A stretch of DNA of 64,000 nt from Sesamum alatum (GCA_034509735.1 JACGWO010000011.1:14665866-14729865); one strand, 5' to 3'. Positions 1-11,830 are shown, counted from the stretch's first letter. Numbers and translations are program-made. Notes: a model not told the origin generated them from the letters alone.

Positions 1-876
<876 letters not shown>

Positions 877-1375
877 GGTAGATGTAATTTACCTAACTTA
901 TAAGATCTTAGGATGTTTGGCATAATAAGGTCTTTTTTATGCAAAATGACAAAAAAAGACATGTTACTATTAGAGTCAAATAAGTTGTCATTTTTTAAAT
1001 ATTTTGTATAATATTTTAAAAAATACTTTCATAAAGTATAACCTTAGTTTAACTTTTAATAAAAATCTAACAGATCATATTTAAAAAAATAAGAAATATG
1101 ATAATTATTACCTAATATTTTTGAATAAAAATAATATATACATTAGTGTTATCGAATATTGACATTAATATATAATTAATATTCTATTTGTTAACAAAAT
1201 GAATTTTCTAGTCGTATAATTTTAAGTCGTTAATAATAATAATATATCAATAGAAATCTTATTTTTGTTTCATAAATAATAATTTATTAATAATGAAACA
1301 ATTTCCCTTTTTCAATTGAAAGAAAAATAAACACTAATAAAATGCTTTAAGTTTTACGAGAGAAAGTATATTTGT
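877..1375. other. AT-rich intergenic DNA
   Basis: No ORF, repeat with clear ends or RNA gene is visible here. The sequence is AT-rich and looks like decayed non-coding DNA. Confidence 0.5.
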
Positions 1376-1387
1376 ATGTGTGGAGAG

Positions 1388-1388
1388 A

Positions 1389-1448
<60 letters not shown>

Positions 1449-1452
1449 AGAA
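1388..1452. repeat. (TG)n(AG)n compound microsatellite
   Basis: A run of about 12 TG units is followed by about 13 AG units and then imperfect GGGAGA. Frames across it encode only CV or RE repeats. Confidence 0.9.
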
Positions 1453-1533
1453 AGAGTCTGAGAATGTGTGCATGTGTATTTTGAGATTTTATAAGCTCTT
1501 TAATAAAAATTTGCCAAACGATTTTTTAAAGCT

Positions 1534-1898
1534 TGATGAGGAGAAAAATACTATTCACAAAAAGGCCTTCCAACTTGTGGTAAATTATGCAAATACCCCA
1601 AAGGGAGGTTAAAGGAGGAGTTGAGGGGAGTTAAGAGATGGAAGTTAAGAAGGGAGTGGGCACGCAAAATGACTGTCATACCCTCAGCAGATCATTTTTA
1701 GGCCGTAGGATCAAAGGGCAAAATTGTAACTTCACCCCCAAAAAACTACTATAAATAGGGGGTGAATTCATTTGTAAAAGGATCTCTTTTGACATATATG
1801 GAATTTACACTTTACACATTTATTTACTTTTTCTAGCTTCTTGTGTTGGTTTGGTACAAACATGCGTAGGCTACGACTTTCCAAATTTTACACCATCA
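1534..1898 (+). repeat. 5' LTR of the Gypsy-type element
   Basis: The LTR is 365 bp and starts TGATGAGG, ends CACCATCA. It contains CTATAAATAGGG near 1750, a good TATA box, so transcription would start about 30 bp downstream. It matches the right LTR with only scattered substitutions and small indels, which suggests a fairly recent insertion. Confidence 0.9.
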
Positions 1899-1900
1899 GC

Positions 1901-1920
1901 TTGGCGCCATCTATGGGAAC
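1901..1920 (+). other. Primer binding site of the Gypsy-type element
   Basis: TGGCGCCATCTATGGGA lies two to three bases after the 5' LTR. It would pair with a tRNA 3' end in CCA. The TGGCGCC start is common in plant Gypsy elements. The exact tRNA cannot be assigned by eye. Confidence 0.75.
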
Positions 1921-1984
1921 CAGTCTAGGCATCGAAGATGAACACCAGATCAAGGGCAAGAAGCGTGAAGGGAGGCAGGAAGAG

Positions 1985-2450
1985 GCCGAGGCTCACGCCT
2001 CGAAAAATCCTCTAGCGCGGAGCCAGGAGGGAGAGAGGAAGGAAGAGGCCGAGGCCCACGCCTCGAAGAGTCCTCCAGCGCGGAGCCAGGAGGGAGAGAG
2101 GAAGGAAGAGGCCGAGGCCCACGCCTCGAAGAGTCCACCGGCGCACCGCCAGGAGGAAGTCGAAGAGTCCTCCAGCGCGGAGCCAGGAGGAAGAGAGGAA
2201 GGAAGAGGCCGAGGCCCACGCCTCGAAGAATCCTCCAGCGCGGAGCCAAGAGGGAGAGAGGAAGGAAGAGGCCGAGGCCCATGCCTCCAAGAGTCCACCG
2301 GCGCACCGCCAGGAGGAAGGGAGGAAGGAAGAGGTCGAGGCCCACGCCTCAGAGAATCCTCCAGCGCGGAGCCAGGAGGGAGAGAGAAAGGAAGAGGTTG
2401 AGGCCCACGCCTCGGAGAATCCTCCAGCGCGGAGCCAGGAGGAAGAGAGG
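1985..2450 (+). repeat. 63-bp tandem repeats in the gag-like region
   Basis: Units start GCCGAGGC(C/T)CACGCCTC and recur with a 63-bp period (first two starts 1985 and 2048), so each unit adds 21 residues in any frame. About seven units are seen, one shortened. GC content is far above the surroundings. Confidence 0.85.
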
Positions 2451-2459
2451 AAGGCAGAA

Positions 2460-2955
2460 GCAAGGCTCCTCCCCAGTAGGAGGCAGGAAGAGGTCGAGGC
2501 TCCTCCCCAGCAGGAGCAAGGCCGCGCCCCGCGCACCAAGGAGGAGGAGAGGCAAGAATAAGTCAAGGCTCCTCCCCAGCAGGAGGCAGGAAGAAGTCAA
2601 GGTTCCTCCCCAGCATGAGCAAGGCCGCGCCCCGCGCACCAAGGAGGAGGAGGAGCAAGAAGAAATCAAGGCTCCTCCCCAGCAGGAGGCAGGAAGAAGT
2701 CAAGGTTCCTCCCCAGCAGAAGAAGCAGGAAGAAGTCAAGGCTCCTCCCCGGCAGGAGGCAGGAGGAGGTCGAGGCTCCTCCCCAACAGGAGCAAGGCCG
2801 CGCCCCGCGCACCAAGGAGGAGGAGAGGCAGGAAGAAATCAAGGCTCCTCCCCAGCAGGAGGCAGGAAGAGGTCGAGGCTCCTCCCCAGCAGGAGCAAGG
2901 CCGCGCCCCGCGCAACAAGGGAGAGGAGAGGCAGGAAGAGGTCGAGGCTCAGCCT
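2460..2955 (+). repeat. Second GC-rich repeat block in the gag-like region
   Basis: Irregular repeats of AGGCTCCTCCCCAGCAGGA and of GAGCAAGGCCGCGCCCCGCG recur here with variable spacing. They look like a degenerate higher-order repeat generated by slippage or unequal exchange. Confidence 0.75.
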
Positions 2956-3166
2956 CCACCCCCAGTTGTTCAGGTAACTCCCGAGACCCTTCGCCAGTCG
3001 GTGAAGGATGCATACGCCCAAGCCGGCCGAAGGCTACAGAGGAAGAGAAAAGGTCCCCTTAGGGCAGAAGGAAGTAGGCGTGAACGTAGGCCTGTGCCCC
3101 TGGAGAATTTAGCTCAAGCGCTCGATGCAGCCAAGCTACAAGGATTGAGATCGAGACCATAGCACG

Positions 3167-3268
3167 GAGAAACGCCACTACTTGGAGAAGGAGGTCGAGG
3201 AGCTGATCCGAAGAGATGAGAAACGCCACTACTTGGAGAAGGAGGTCGAGGAGCTGATCCGAAGAGAT
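3167..3268 (+). repeat. 51-bp tandem duplication in the gag C-terminal remnant
   Basis: Two copies of a 51-bp unit starting GAGAAACGCCACTAC (3167 and 3218) each encode 17 residues containing LEKEVEELIRRD. The period is a multiple of three. Confidence 0.85.
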
Positions 3269-3829
3269 GACTTACGAGAATTCGTGGGACAAGGGAAACA
3301 AAAGCTCCAAGAAACCGCTTCTGGAGACAGGCACGTGGTATATGGGAGCGAAGCAGGAAGCAGAATGAGCTAGCAGGGACAACCTCCCAACTGCTTGAGT
3401 TATGAGGGTTACCTCGGGAGGCCCAATAAGAAGAGATGCGAAGCAAGAGTCGCTCAGAGAGAGAGGCAAGATGAAGGAGTGGCATGAGGACAAAGCCAAA
3501 GTCGCTCAGAGAGCAAGGCAAGTTGAAGGAGTTGCAGAAAGAGCAATAGAACGTGATGCCAAACCATACCATCTTTGGCGAGAAGGCAGCAGCATCGCCA
3601 GCGGATCCAAAAATGAGTTGGAGTGCGATGCACTGAGCAAGGGGAGAAAAGCTGACTAGCGTCATGAAAGCGACGTGTGCAGGGGGAGAAAGCAGGAGTG
3701 GCTTATGTGAGGGCGGATAGCGACGTCCAACCTGTGGTCCAGCAGTAAGAGGAAGGCTGCAAAGCTAGGGGAGCAGATGACCAAATACTCACCAAATATC
3801 CAAGGGTTAAGAAGGAAGCCGTCATCCCA

Positions 3830-4198
3830 GTGGAGATTGGAGAAGAGACACTCCGAGTGAAGTGCTATGAGCCGACTGGCAACGAAAGTGAAATGAGAGT
3901 CGACCTGGATCTTCTGGAGGAACTAAGGAGCAGCGCAAATATCAGAACTGAAGCATACAGAACGTTGATGGCAAGAGCCTACAATGAGAGAGTTAGACAC
4001 CGAGGCTTCCAAATGGGCGACCTCGCGTTGAGGACCGCTGATGCCACGGATAACATTGGAAAGCTTGACGCCAAATGGGTTAGACCATTTCAAGTGATTG
4101 AGATTGTGGGGAAAGGAACGTACCACATGCAAAAATTGGATGGAAAGGAAGTACCGCGTACATGGAACGTGGTCAATCTGAAAAGGTATATTGTATAA
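3830..4198 (+). pseudogene. Integrase C-terminal remnant of a Gypsy pol
   Basis: A 122-residue frame ends in the typical tail of a Ty3/Gypsy integrase. It has RAYNERVRHRGFQMGDL, then a GKLDAKWVRPFQV stretch, GTYHMQKLDG and a final PRTWNVVNLKRYIV before the stop. This part normally follows the catalytic core and helps in DNA binding. The zinc-binding and D,D,E core that should precede it are missing; the sequence upstream is gag-like or unrecognisable. It is a relic of a deleted pol gene, not a functional integrase. Confidence 0.8.
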
Positions 4199-4323
4199 AT
4201 TTTTCTCGGTGTAAATTATATGAAGTTTTATAATACTTTCTTGTACCTCAAATGGTGGTAATGAAATTTTCTTTTTGACAAATTCCTATCGCCTATATGT
4301 TTTAATTTGTTGCAAAAAAAAAA

Positions 4324-4792
4324 GAGAGAGGGACTGCCTCTCACCGGGGGACTGCCCCGAGACAATAAAGAGAGGGACTGCCTCTCATCGGGGGACTGCC
4401 CCGAGATAATAAAGAGAGGGACTGCCTCTCATAGGGGGACTGCCCCTAATACTTAAGCATAATTCAAAAAGAGGGGGATTGCCCCTGGCAGTATTTAGTT
4501 TAATATTTTTGCTTGTAAGAGGGGGATGACCCTTACATTTGTATTTTACCTGAAAGAGGGGATGACCCATCACCTTAGCATCTTGTTTGAAAGAGGGGGA
4601 TTGCCCCTCACAGTATCTAGTTTAATATTTTTGCTTGTAAGAGGGGGATGACCTCTTACATTTGTATTTTACCTGAAAGAGGGGATGACCCCTCACCTTA
4701 ATGTTTTTGTTTGAAAGAGGGGGATTGCCCCTTACAGTATTGAGGTTAATATTTTTTCTTGTAAGAAGGGGATTGCCCCTTTCATTTGAAAG
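4324..4792 (+). repeat. Array of about 14 short G/C-armed stem-loops
   Basis: Fourteen units of the form (G-rich arm)-loop-(C-rich arm) follow one another, starting about 125 bp after the integrase stop. Examples are GAGAGG-GACTG-CCTCTC, TCGGGG-GACTG-CCCCGA, TAGGGG-GACTG-CCCCTA, GAGGGG-ATGA-CCCCTC and the 9-bp TGTAAGAGG paired with CCTCTTACA. Loops drift from GACTG to GATTG to GATGA. The first part has alternating units spaced about 25 bp; the later part has longer T-rich spacers (TTTAATATTTTTGCTTG). Function is unknown. Confidence 0.85.
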
Positions 4793-4799
4793 TTAATTC

Positions 4800-6202
4800 G
4801 AGAAAAACAACTTAACATAATAAGCAATAGAGAAATAAAATTTGATAGCATAGTAAAAAAAGAACCTTTGTGAAATTCCAAATGTATTTTGATAAAAAGA
4901 ACTCTTAAGAAGTTCCTCAAATGACAAAGAACTCCCGCAGAGTTACAAAGTGTCCCAACCAAGGGAACTCCCTACAGAGCTCTCGAAGAGATCAATATGA
5001 TGCGCCGCGACGCAAGGTGATCTAAATGCAACGCAACGCCACACAATTACAACAACCATTAAAGGGGCAAGGCCCCCCTCGCCACCACGGCGGCATAACG
5101 AGATTGCGGAGGATGAGGGAGGGAGCAACAACATCTCCCTTCCATGACGAAAAGTAAAGCACACCAAACCTCTACGAAAAAACGTGTTACAACTGTGGAG
5201 AGGAAGGGATAGAGGAGCGAGTCCTTAACAACTCTCCCAAGGATGAACCAGATATCGAAAAGCCGCAAGAGAGGAGGGGGCGCCGAGATCCTGCAAACAC
5301 CGGAGGAAACTCTTCGAAGTACGCAAAAGAATTAGGAGAGAAGTGGCTGACGCACGACCTCGAGGTTTGAAGCGGGGGGCTTGCGCTATCAAATGAAATC
5401 GAGGAAGTTTCCAATTCCGGGAAAATCTAGCAAGTCAAATGAATGTTCCTAGTGCCACAAACCAAAATCACCTCGTGATCAAAATCAAACACTTTAGCAA
5501 GCAAGAGAAGAGGAAGGAGGGGCAACAAGACACCTTCAACTGAAATCCGACCGAGGCGGGGGGCCTCGGCCACATCCAGGCCGGGGCTTGTGCCTCGGTC
5601 AGGCCATTATCTACCATCGACGGATCCGCCATTGACGGATCCTTGACGACGCATCCTTGGACATTTTCTTGAAGTGCATAACATCCTAAAAAAACTTTCG
5701 AACTGGCAAATTATTTCTGTTTCTTCCAGATTGACGAACGATGACTTTTGGAAGTCGGACTACAAAAGACTACTGCAAGGAAAGAGATGAAAAGCCATAT
5801 AATTGAGCCAACTCGCTTCGACGTCTTTTTGGAATGTGGCTGAGACCAAGTAGGCAGGCCAAACAAAGCAAGAGGAAGAAATTCAGGGTATCCCACCAAG
5901 TGCATATATAGAAGATAAGAAATCCCAGCAAGAGAAGGAATTGAACCAAATGTAGAATCGAAAAAGAAAGAGCCAACATGAAGAAGGTTCCCAAGAAGGA
6001 AGAAACCCGTGGCAGAAGTAGAGAGCCAAGGGAAAATAGCTCTAGTAGAAGAAGGAGCAAGAAGGAAAGAGAGCTCTAGTGGAAGGAGGATTCCCAGAAC
6101 AAGAAGACCCTACGTCAAAGGGGAACATTATCAAGAAGAGGAAGACGAATCAAAGTCAGATTATTACTTGGAACTTTCAGGTTTCCAAGGAAATTCCTGA
6201 AA
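4800..6202 (+). other. Non-coding 3' interior of the Gypsy-type element
   Basis: This stretch between the hairpin array and the polypurine tract holds no long ORF and no recognisable pol domain. It contains GGCGGGGGGCCTCGG- and GACGGATCC-type repeats near 5550-5660 and purine-rich GAAG sequence from 5870 to 6120. Such long non-coding interiors are usual for non-autonomous LTR elements. Confidence 0.6.
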
Positions 6203-6215
6203 GTCGGGGGACTAC
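6203..6215 (+). other. Polypurine tract of the Gypsy-type element
   Basis: GTCGGGGGACTAC lies directly before the 3' LTR start at 6216. The G-run is the expected plus-strand primer. Confidence 0.7.
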
Positions 6216-6581
6216 TGATGAGGAGAAAAATACTATTCACAAAAAGGCCCTCCAACTTGTGGTAAATTACGCAAATACCCCAAAGGGAGGTTAAAGGAGG
6301 AGTTGAGGGGAGTTAAGAGATGGAAGTTAAAAAGGGAGTGGGCACGCAAAATGACCGTCATACCCTCAGCAGATCAATTCTAGGTCGTAAGATCAAAGGG
6401 CAAAATTGTAACTTCACCCCCAAAAAATTACTATAAATAGGGGGTGAATTCATTTGTAAAGGGATCTCTTTTGACATATATGGAATTTACACTTTACACA
6501 TTTCTTTACTTTTTCTAGCTTCTTGTTGTTTGTTTGGTACAAACATGCGTAGGCTACGACTTTTCAAATTTTACACCATCA
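6216..6581 (+). repeat. 3' LTR of the Gypsy-type element
   Basis: This 366-bp copy of the 5' LTR has the same TGATGAGG start, TATA box region (CTATAAATAGGG) and CACCATCA end. GAGCT follows as the right half of the probable target duplication. Confidence 0.9.
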
Positions 6582-7929
6582 GAGCTTATAAGCTCTCAAA
6601 CATCTTATAAGATGTTTTGAGGAGCTTATAAGCTTAGCCAAACACCCTCTTAGTCCTCAAGAATGTTTTAGATATTGCATTATACACGAAAAGGTTATTG
6701 ATAATATTTTGTTAAGACTATATAGAAATTTGTAGTTTAAATTCATTTTTTTTCTCTCTTGAAGTTTGAAGAAAAAAAAAATAATAAGTATATTAGACTA
6801 AAACTTGAAAAATAACGCAAAATGGGAATAAAATATAATTTTTTACATTAAAATTGAATTTTCCATTAACTTTAACGATTAAGTTAACGAAAAGACTAAA
6901 AACGCCAAAAATATAACAGCTTGAGGATCAATATTGCAACCTAAAAATATTTGAGGATAAAAAATGCTTAAGTGGCTAAGTTTAGAGACCACAATTGCAT
7001 TATTCCAAAAAAAGTTGAAGTTGAAAGTTAGTACGGAGTTGCTTATAACTTTTGGCTTAAATGAAATTAATTTAAGTTGTTCAAGATTTTCATTTTATTC
7101 ATGTTCTTCAGTAAAATAATTCTTTAGCAAATTTTTTTTTAAAAAAAATATCATACACGTTTTACTATTATAAACGAAAAACTACCACATTAACTTTTAT
7201 AAACGAAAAACTACCACATTAACTTAAATCTGTATATAATCGATTTATTTTTATAGTAGTTTCTTTTCTCTTTGTTTTCTTTGAATATATAGGTCGATTC
7301 AGAAATATCGACGCATTGAATTAAATTATTAAATTTTGACATGCTGAATTATGTAATGAATCGAATCGTATAAATAAAAAAGAAAAAGGACAAAAGCAAT
7401 TTTTTTTTAAGGTTGTAATTAATTATGATTGTAAAAGAACATTTCATTTACGAGAAAAACAGAAAGAGTAAATTTTGGGTTTAGAGATGCATGTTTGATA
7501 AAAATTAGAATGAAGTGAAATGATTTGTCCAAACGCGTCTCTTCTTGTCTCTATAGATTCCTCTGACTTTCTCTCTGCGCTGTGCTTTCGGCGCTACTTT
7601 GGTAACTCCGGTCTCCATGGTTTGACCACCACTTTGACTCATGTCTGTCTCTCTGTCTCCCAATATTATTCACATCACTAAAAATACAGGGATAAGTAAG
7701 GATTGTGCTTGCATTATACGTGTCGAATAAGATATTTATAGTTGATTTACTGTACAAAAAATTAGATTCTAACCACATGAGAATCAAAATCAGAACGTAT
7801 ATTTATTCCCATTAAATGTTTTAGTAAGAATACTAACTCATATCGTGGTGAGACAGTGTTCACTTAACCAGTGGGCCACAACGACGGGTGGTCTCGTGTG
7901 ACTAAAATGCCTATTTTTTACACTGATTT
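6582..7929. other. Intergenic, MITE debris
   Basis: The first 80 bp contain self-complementary CTTATAAG blocks and CCAAACACC, probably the other half of the MITE hit by the Gypsy element. A 29-bp tandem duplication (ACGAAAAACTACCACATTAA) lies at about 7167-7224. Sequence near 7250-7360 resembles the 3' tail of the SINE-like copies at 18465 and 55850. No gene is visible. Confidence 0.45.
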
Positions 7930-8420
7930 TTGTGGGTGAGTTTTTTTTTTTTTTTAATTTACATTGATATTACAAATTAATATTATTATTCATGTAATCA
8001 TGTTCCGTTTAATAAATAGATCCATACGTTAGTTAAAATTCACCGAACTTGATGTTATTGGAAAAAAATTTGATTAAAAATTCATATTCATCATCAATTG
8101 ATTTATTACATAACTATTTTTTTTTCTAACCAAGCTACTCTTATATATCTTTACACGCTAATGCATATGAGAATGTATATCTTCATCCTTATAAAGACAG
8201 TTTCGTCAGAATAAGATTTTTTTGACATGAAATAAGTCAATTCAGGGTAAATATGAATTTTCCTTTATTCTTTTTTCTAAGATCAGTAGATTTTGATGAA
8301 TTTCGACTAACGAATGGATCTATTTGTTATATATAAATTTACGTCTAGCGTATTAAATTTATTTTTTTAAATTATAAAGAGTTTACGTATAATTATATCA
8401 AATTTTAAAATAGCACGGTG
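7930..8420. mobile_element. Foldback MITE, family B, diverged copy
   Basis: It shares with the 14151-14665 element the blocks TAATAAATAGATCCATACGT and GTTAGTTAAAATTCACCGAA, and their inverted counterparts near 8300. The ends are too eroded to call a target duplication. Confidence 0.55.
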
Positions 8421-8630
8421 CATTTATGCTTATAATTAATTTATGTTCGATGGAACACAATTCAAATTAAAATTTCCCTTATGGGCTTTGACAATTAATT
8501 CTTGAACCCCTTCCTTCTGAAATTGGGCCATTTGACCCTAATTGGGCTCTGATTTAATCCGTCTCATCGTTAGAAATAAATTAGAAATTCATTTAAACGT
8601 GTATTATCTATATGTTGTATCATTAAAAAT

Positions 8631-9254
8631 TATAATTACATTTTCTGAGATTTGACATAATTACAAATATCTCTCGTTGTTTTACAAATTACAAATACCT
8701 CCTAAGATTTTTATTTTTTAACCAAGGGCTTGAAATTGTCCATTTTGCTCATTTTTTTTTAAATTGTAGAAAAATCAGAAATGTGAAACTATATAGACTA
8801 TTGAATTATTCAGTTAGTTAATTAATGAGTTAACGAGCCGATCATTCCTGAGTTTACGAAGGAATGGAGTAAGGCTCTACTGATCTACCTTTAAACAAGC
8901 TAGCTTCCATAAGGAACTAGTGATCTCAGTGAATGACTAGAGGAAAATGAACAGTGCCTTTCTAGAGGAGATATATTAACAACAATATCCTAACGTCGAG
9001 GTAAATTACATTATTGCCTCTCTGTGTAAAAAAACGTAAAAGCCTCTCCCTGCTTATTTTTTTAAAAAAAAATTAAAAAATAATCCAATTTACATAAGGG
9101 CATTTTGGTCAGTCCACCCATAAAAATGAGTGGAAATGAATTATTTGTTAGACGATTACAAATCTTATGGGGTAGCTGAAAATTTTAAAACAATGAGGAG
9201 GTATCCGTAATTATGCCAAATATCAAACCTCAAGAGAGATCATTGTAATTGACC
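8631..9254. mobile_element. Foldback MITE, family A, with inner insertion
   Basis: Family A blocks occur at both ends (TTTGACATAATTACAAATA at the left; CATAAGGGCATTTTGGTCAG and TAATTATGCCAAAT at the right). About 200 bp of unrelated sequence (roughly 8790-9000) interrupts it. The element is flanked exactly by a 43-bp direct repeat with five mismatches (8588-8630 and 9255-9297), much longer than the 9 bp seen for other copies. Confidence 0.7.
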
Positions 9255-9297
9255 TTCATGTAAACATTTATTAAATATATGTTGTATCATTAAAAAT

Positions 9298-9821
9298 GAA
9301 ATAAATAGAATGTTTATAATTCAAATAAATAAATATATTTTCTACCAAGATTTAATTGGGCTGGCCCTTCTTAAGGAGGAAATGGGTACGGAGCCAACTT
9401 TGTCACTTCAAAATTGGGCTTATTTTGGTAAAGTGATTTCCTATAGTTATAAAGGGGTAATTCCTCCTTCTAATTAACCGATTTTTTAAGGATGAATGTA
9501 AATATGTGACAAGTGGTACCAATATGACACTACTTATGTCCAAAAGTAGAATCTGTGTGCGAGTGTTCGTTGTAAGGCTAGTCGGGAGAGATTATACCAC
9601 ATGAGAGCATGCGTGGATTGAGTGGGATATATTGTTAAAAGTTCCTATCCATTTCACTGTGTGAATGTTCGGTGTAGAGCGGATCAAGAGGGAGCCTACA
9701 CAGCACGAGGGCATGCGTGAATTGGATGAGAGATAATATTACAAGTTTTCCATCCCATATCAGTTGGGAAAGTGTTGTAAACTATACTCTATTTTTGTAC
9801 CATTGTTTCTGTTGTCACTAT
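9298..9821. other. Intergenic DNA
   Basis: Two similar segments (near 9540-9640 and 9660-9770) share blocks of the type GAGTGTTCG, ACGAGGGCATGCGTG(G/A)ATTG and TATTGTTAAAAG, an imperfect tandem duplication of about 105 bp. No gene is visible. Confidence 0.4.
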
Positions 9822-9830
9822 TAAATTTAA

Positions 9831-10255
9831 AGGCGAATTACTACCACCTCCCCTAAGGTTTAACATAATTATAAATACCTCCTTGTTGTTTGAAAAATTA
9901 CAAATACCCCTTGAGGTTTGTAACCGTTTAACAAATAACCCAATTTCCATCCATTTTTATGGGTGAACTGACCAAAATGCCCTTATGCACTGAATTATTT
10001 TTTATTTAATTTTTAAATTTTTTTGGACTACAATGCGCAGAGAGAGATTTCTTATGTTTTTTACACAGAGGAGCAATAATGCAATTTGCCCGGTTGATTT
10101 TTCTTAATTTTAATAAAAAAATTAAGGGCAAAATGGTCAATTTCAGGCATTTGGTTAAAAATTATAAACCTCAAGGGGGTACTTGTAATTTTTCAAACAG
10201 CGTGGGAGTATTTGTAATTATGCCAAACCTCGGGGGAGGTGGCTATAATTTAACC
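9831..10255. mobile_element. Foldback MITE, family A
   Basis: The 425-bp element has long inverted halves: TTTAACATAATTATAAATACC at the left against GTATTTGTAATTATGCCAAA at the right, with CCATCCATTTTTATGGGTGA inside. Flanks TAAATTTAA (9822-9830) and TAAATGTAA (10256-10264) are a 9-bp target duplication with one mismatch, as for Mutator-like elements. Confidence 0.85.
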
Positions 10256-10976
10256 TAAATGTAAATCAGAAATCATTTTACTTAGATAATTTATGACAAA
10301 TTTAAATTTATTAATGAAAAATTTGTCATGATAATAATTATTATTGTTTTTCTTGAAGTGAATTTGAATAGAATCTTGACATATTGGCCAACTCCTGATC
10401 TGAAGAATCAAGACCTTATAATCCGTATTCGGTCAGTTCTTTTTCAGTTGGACCAAATCCAAATACGAATAAGTATTCCAAATCCGATTTATGATCTGAT
10501 TATGTTCTTTAAATACATAACCTGCACAGGATATGATTCCGAATTGTTGAATATTTGGATAAAAAATAATTGATACAATTAATTAATTAAACTAATTAGA
10601 GAAATAATTATTTTAATATCTACATATTATCTACCAAAAATAGTTTTTTTGAAGTCTTGAGCCGTAATATATAATACAGATAGATATCTAAATTGGGTTT
10701 GAAACCAATTCGATTTAAGAAAATAAGTTTAGCAAACTAACATGTCGAAAATCCAATAAAGAGATTGTGGGTTCGAACATGATGAAATGTCATTAATTTT
10801 ATTCTTATATGTTCCCTGCATGTATGTTTTCATTATAAATTCTTGAATTACTTAATTAATCATTTTTGATAGTTTGATATATTAATATGATAAATTATTT
10901 ATATTGTAATTTAAAATCCTAACTCGTAATAGATTTTCAAGTTTGTAAAATATTTATAAAAATAACAATATATATA
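10256..10976. other. Intergenic with a possible SINE relic
   Basis: Around 10730-10800 a B-box-like GTGGGTTCGAAC follows a weak A-box-like segment, as in tRNA-derived SINEs. An 81-residue frame at 10328-10573 has no recognisable domain and is probably chance. Nothing else is visible. Confidence 0.35.
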
Positions 10977-11230
10977 GGGAAAAATGCAATTACCCCCCTT
11001 GTGATATGCAAAATGTACAAAAAACTCCCTATGAAAAAATAAATAGCAATTTATCCCCTGTAATTTAAAAAATGGAGCAAAAAATCCCCTAAAAACGGAG
11101 CAAAAAACCCCATGTGAGGGGGTTGTTTGCTGCATTTTGAATAACACAGGGAGATAAATTGCTAGTTATTTTTTTACAGGGGGATAATTGCTCTTTTTAG
11201 TTAACACAAGGGGCAAATTGCATTTAACCC
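10977..11230. mobile_element. Foldback MITE, family C
   Basis: It starts GGGAAAAATGCAATTACCCC and ends AATTGCATTTAACCC, with inner inverted blocks around AGCAATTTATCCCCTG. Flanks are AT-rich (AATATATAT against AATATATTA), so the 9-bp duplication is only approximate. Confidence 0.7.
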
Positions 11231-11499
11231 AATATATTAATAACAATGTTGACAGCTAGTTATAATATTACAATTTAATTTTATTTTTTTATCGTGAATA
11301 TTTTCTTTTCCTACAACAAATATAACTTGTTAATTACGCAAGTATTAATTAATCAGAAATAATCTTGACGGTGATATATAAATCATAACAACGAAAAGAT
11401 CAAAGTACCTTCCCCAATAAAAGCAAAATACCCTTACAGGATAAGGGTTCATGTCTTTTTGACCATGTTGGATTGCACCAGGACTGACCCAACTCATTG

Positions 11500-11830
11500 A
11501 CCCCGGAACCATGACTATCAATCATTTTGTACTTGAAATCTCGTAATCATGCCACATGGATCCGTACAAATACGGACGTTTGGCTCTATAAATTCCCCCT
11601 CAGTACGTCATTATTACTTTCACCAAAGCATTTTTCAATTTCCCATCAATCTCACTATTTGGGGCTGCCCAACCAACCTAATGATTTGCTCTTCTATCTC
11701 AAGTTTCCAAAAATCTCTAGTTCGACCTACCCTCAAAACAATCTCAATCTCCAACCCGAATTAAGTCTGGACTCTTATACCTTAGTAATAACTAATTAAA
11801 ACCCTAATTAAACTAGACCTACTTTGGCAA
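11500..11830 (+). repeat. LTR/TRIM-like fragment
   Basis: TCAATCATTTTGTACTTGAA, a CACATGGATCCGTACAAATA block and the TATA-like CTATAAATTCCCC form an LTR-like promoter segment. The downstream part is homologous, inverted, to 62880-63150, and its translation there and here reads similarly, which reflects shared repeat ancestry. Related pieces occur near 17500 and 25170. No complete element is present. Confidence 0.5.

Larger units (their letters stand above)
1939..3373 (+). pseudogene. Degenerate gag-like region with tandem coding repeats
   Basis: An ATG at 1939 sits where gag should start but meets a stop after about 25 codons. The repeats that follow stay open in several frames. One frame (to 2401) reads Glu/Ala/Ser/Lys-rich 21-residue repeats, and another (2281-3162) is Arg/Pro/Gln-rich. 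A third short frame (3182-3373) contains a repeat of the type EKEVEELIRRD and then LREFVG, which resembles the C-terminal gag segment of Tat-type Gypsy elements. The coding sequence is therefore split over frames. The true reading frame of the ancestral protein is not certain. Confidence 0.55.
1534..6581 (+). mobile_element. Non-autonomous Ty3/Gypsy-type LTR retrotransposon, complete
   Basis: The element has two LTRs (1534-1898 and 6216-6581) beginning TGATGAGG and ending CATCA. A primer binding site follows the left LTR, and a G-rich polypurine tract precedes the right one. The flanks AAGCT (1529-1533) and GAGCT (6582-6586) look like a 5-bp target duplication with one mismatch. The interior keeps a repeat-rich gag-like region and an integrase C terminus. 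No protease, reverse transcriptase or RNase H domain is visible, so it would need another element's enzymes. The integrase tail and PBS resemble the Tat/Ogre-Retand side of Gypsy, which is an inference. Both flanks carry similar CTTATAAGCTC sequence, as if it landed in an older MITE. Confidence 0.88.

Noticed and set aside
1950..3021. Several long minus-strand frames across the GC-rich repeat region
   Set aside because: They are mirror frames of the tandem repeats, rich in Leu/Ser/Pro, with no domain; the element's gene direction is plus.
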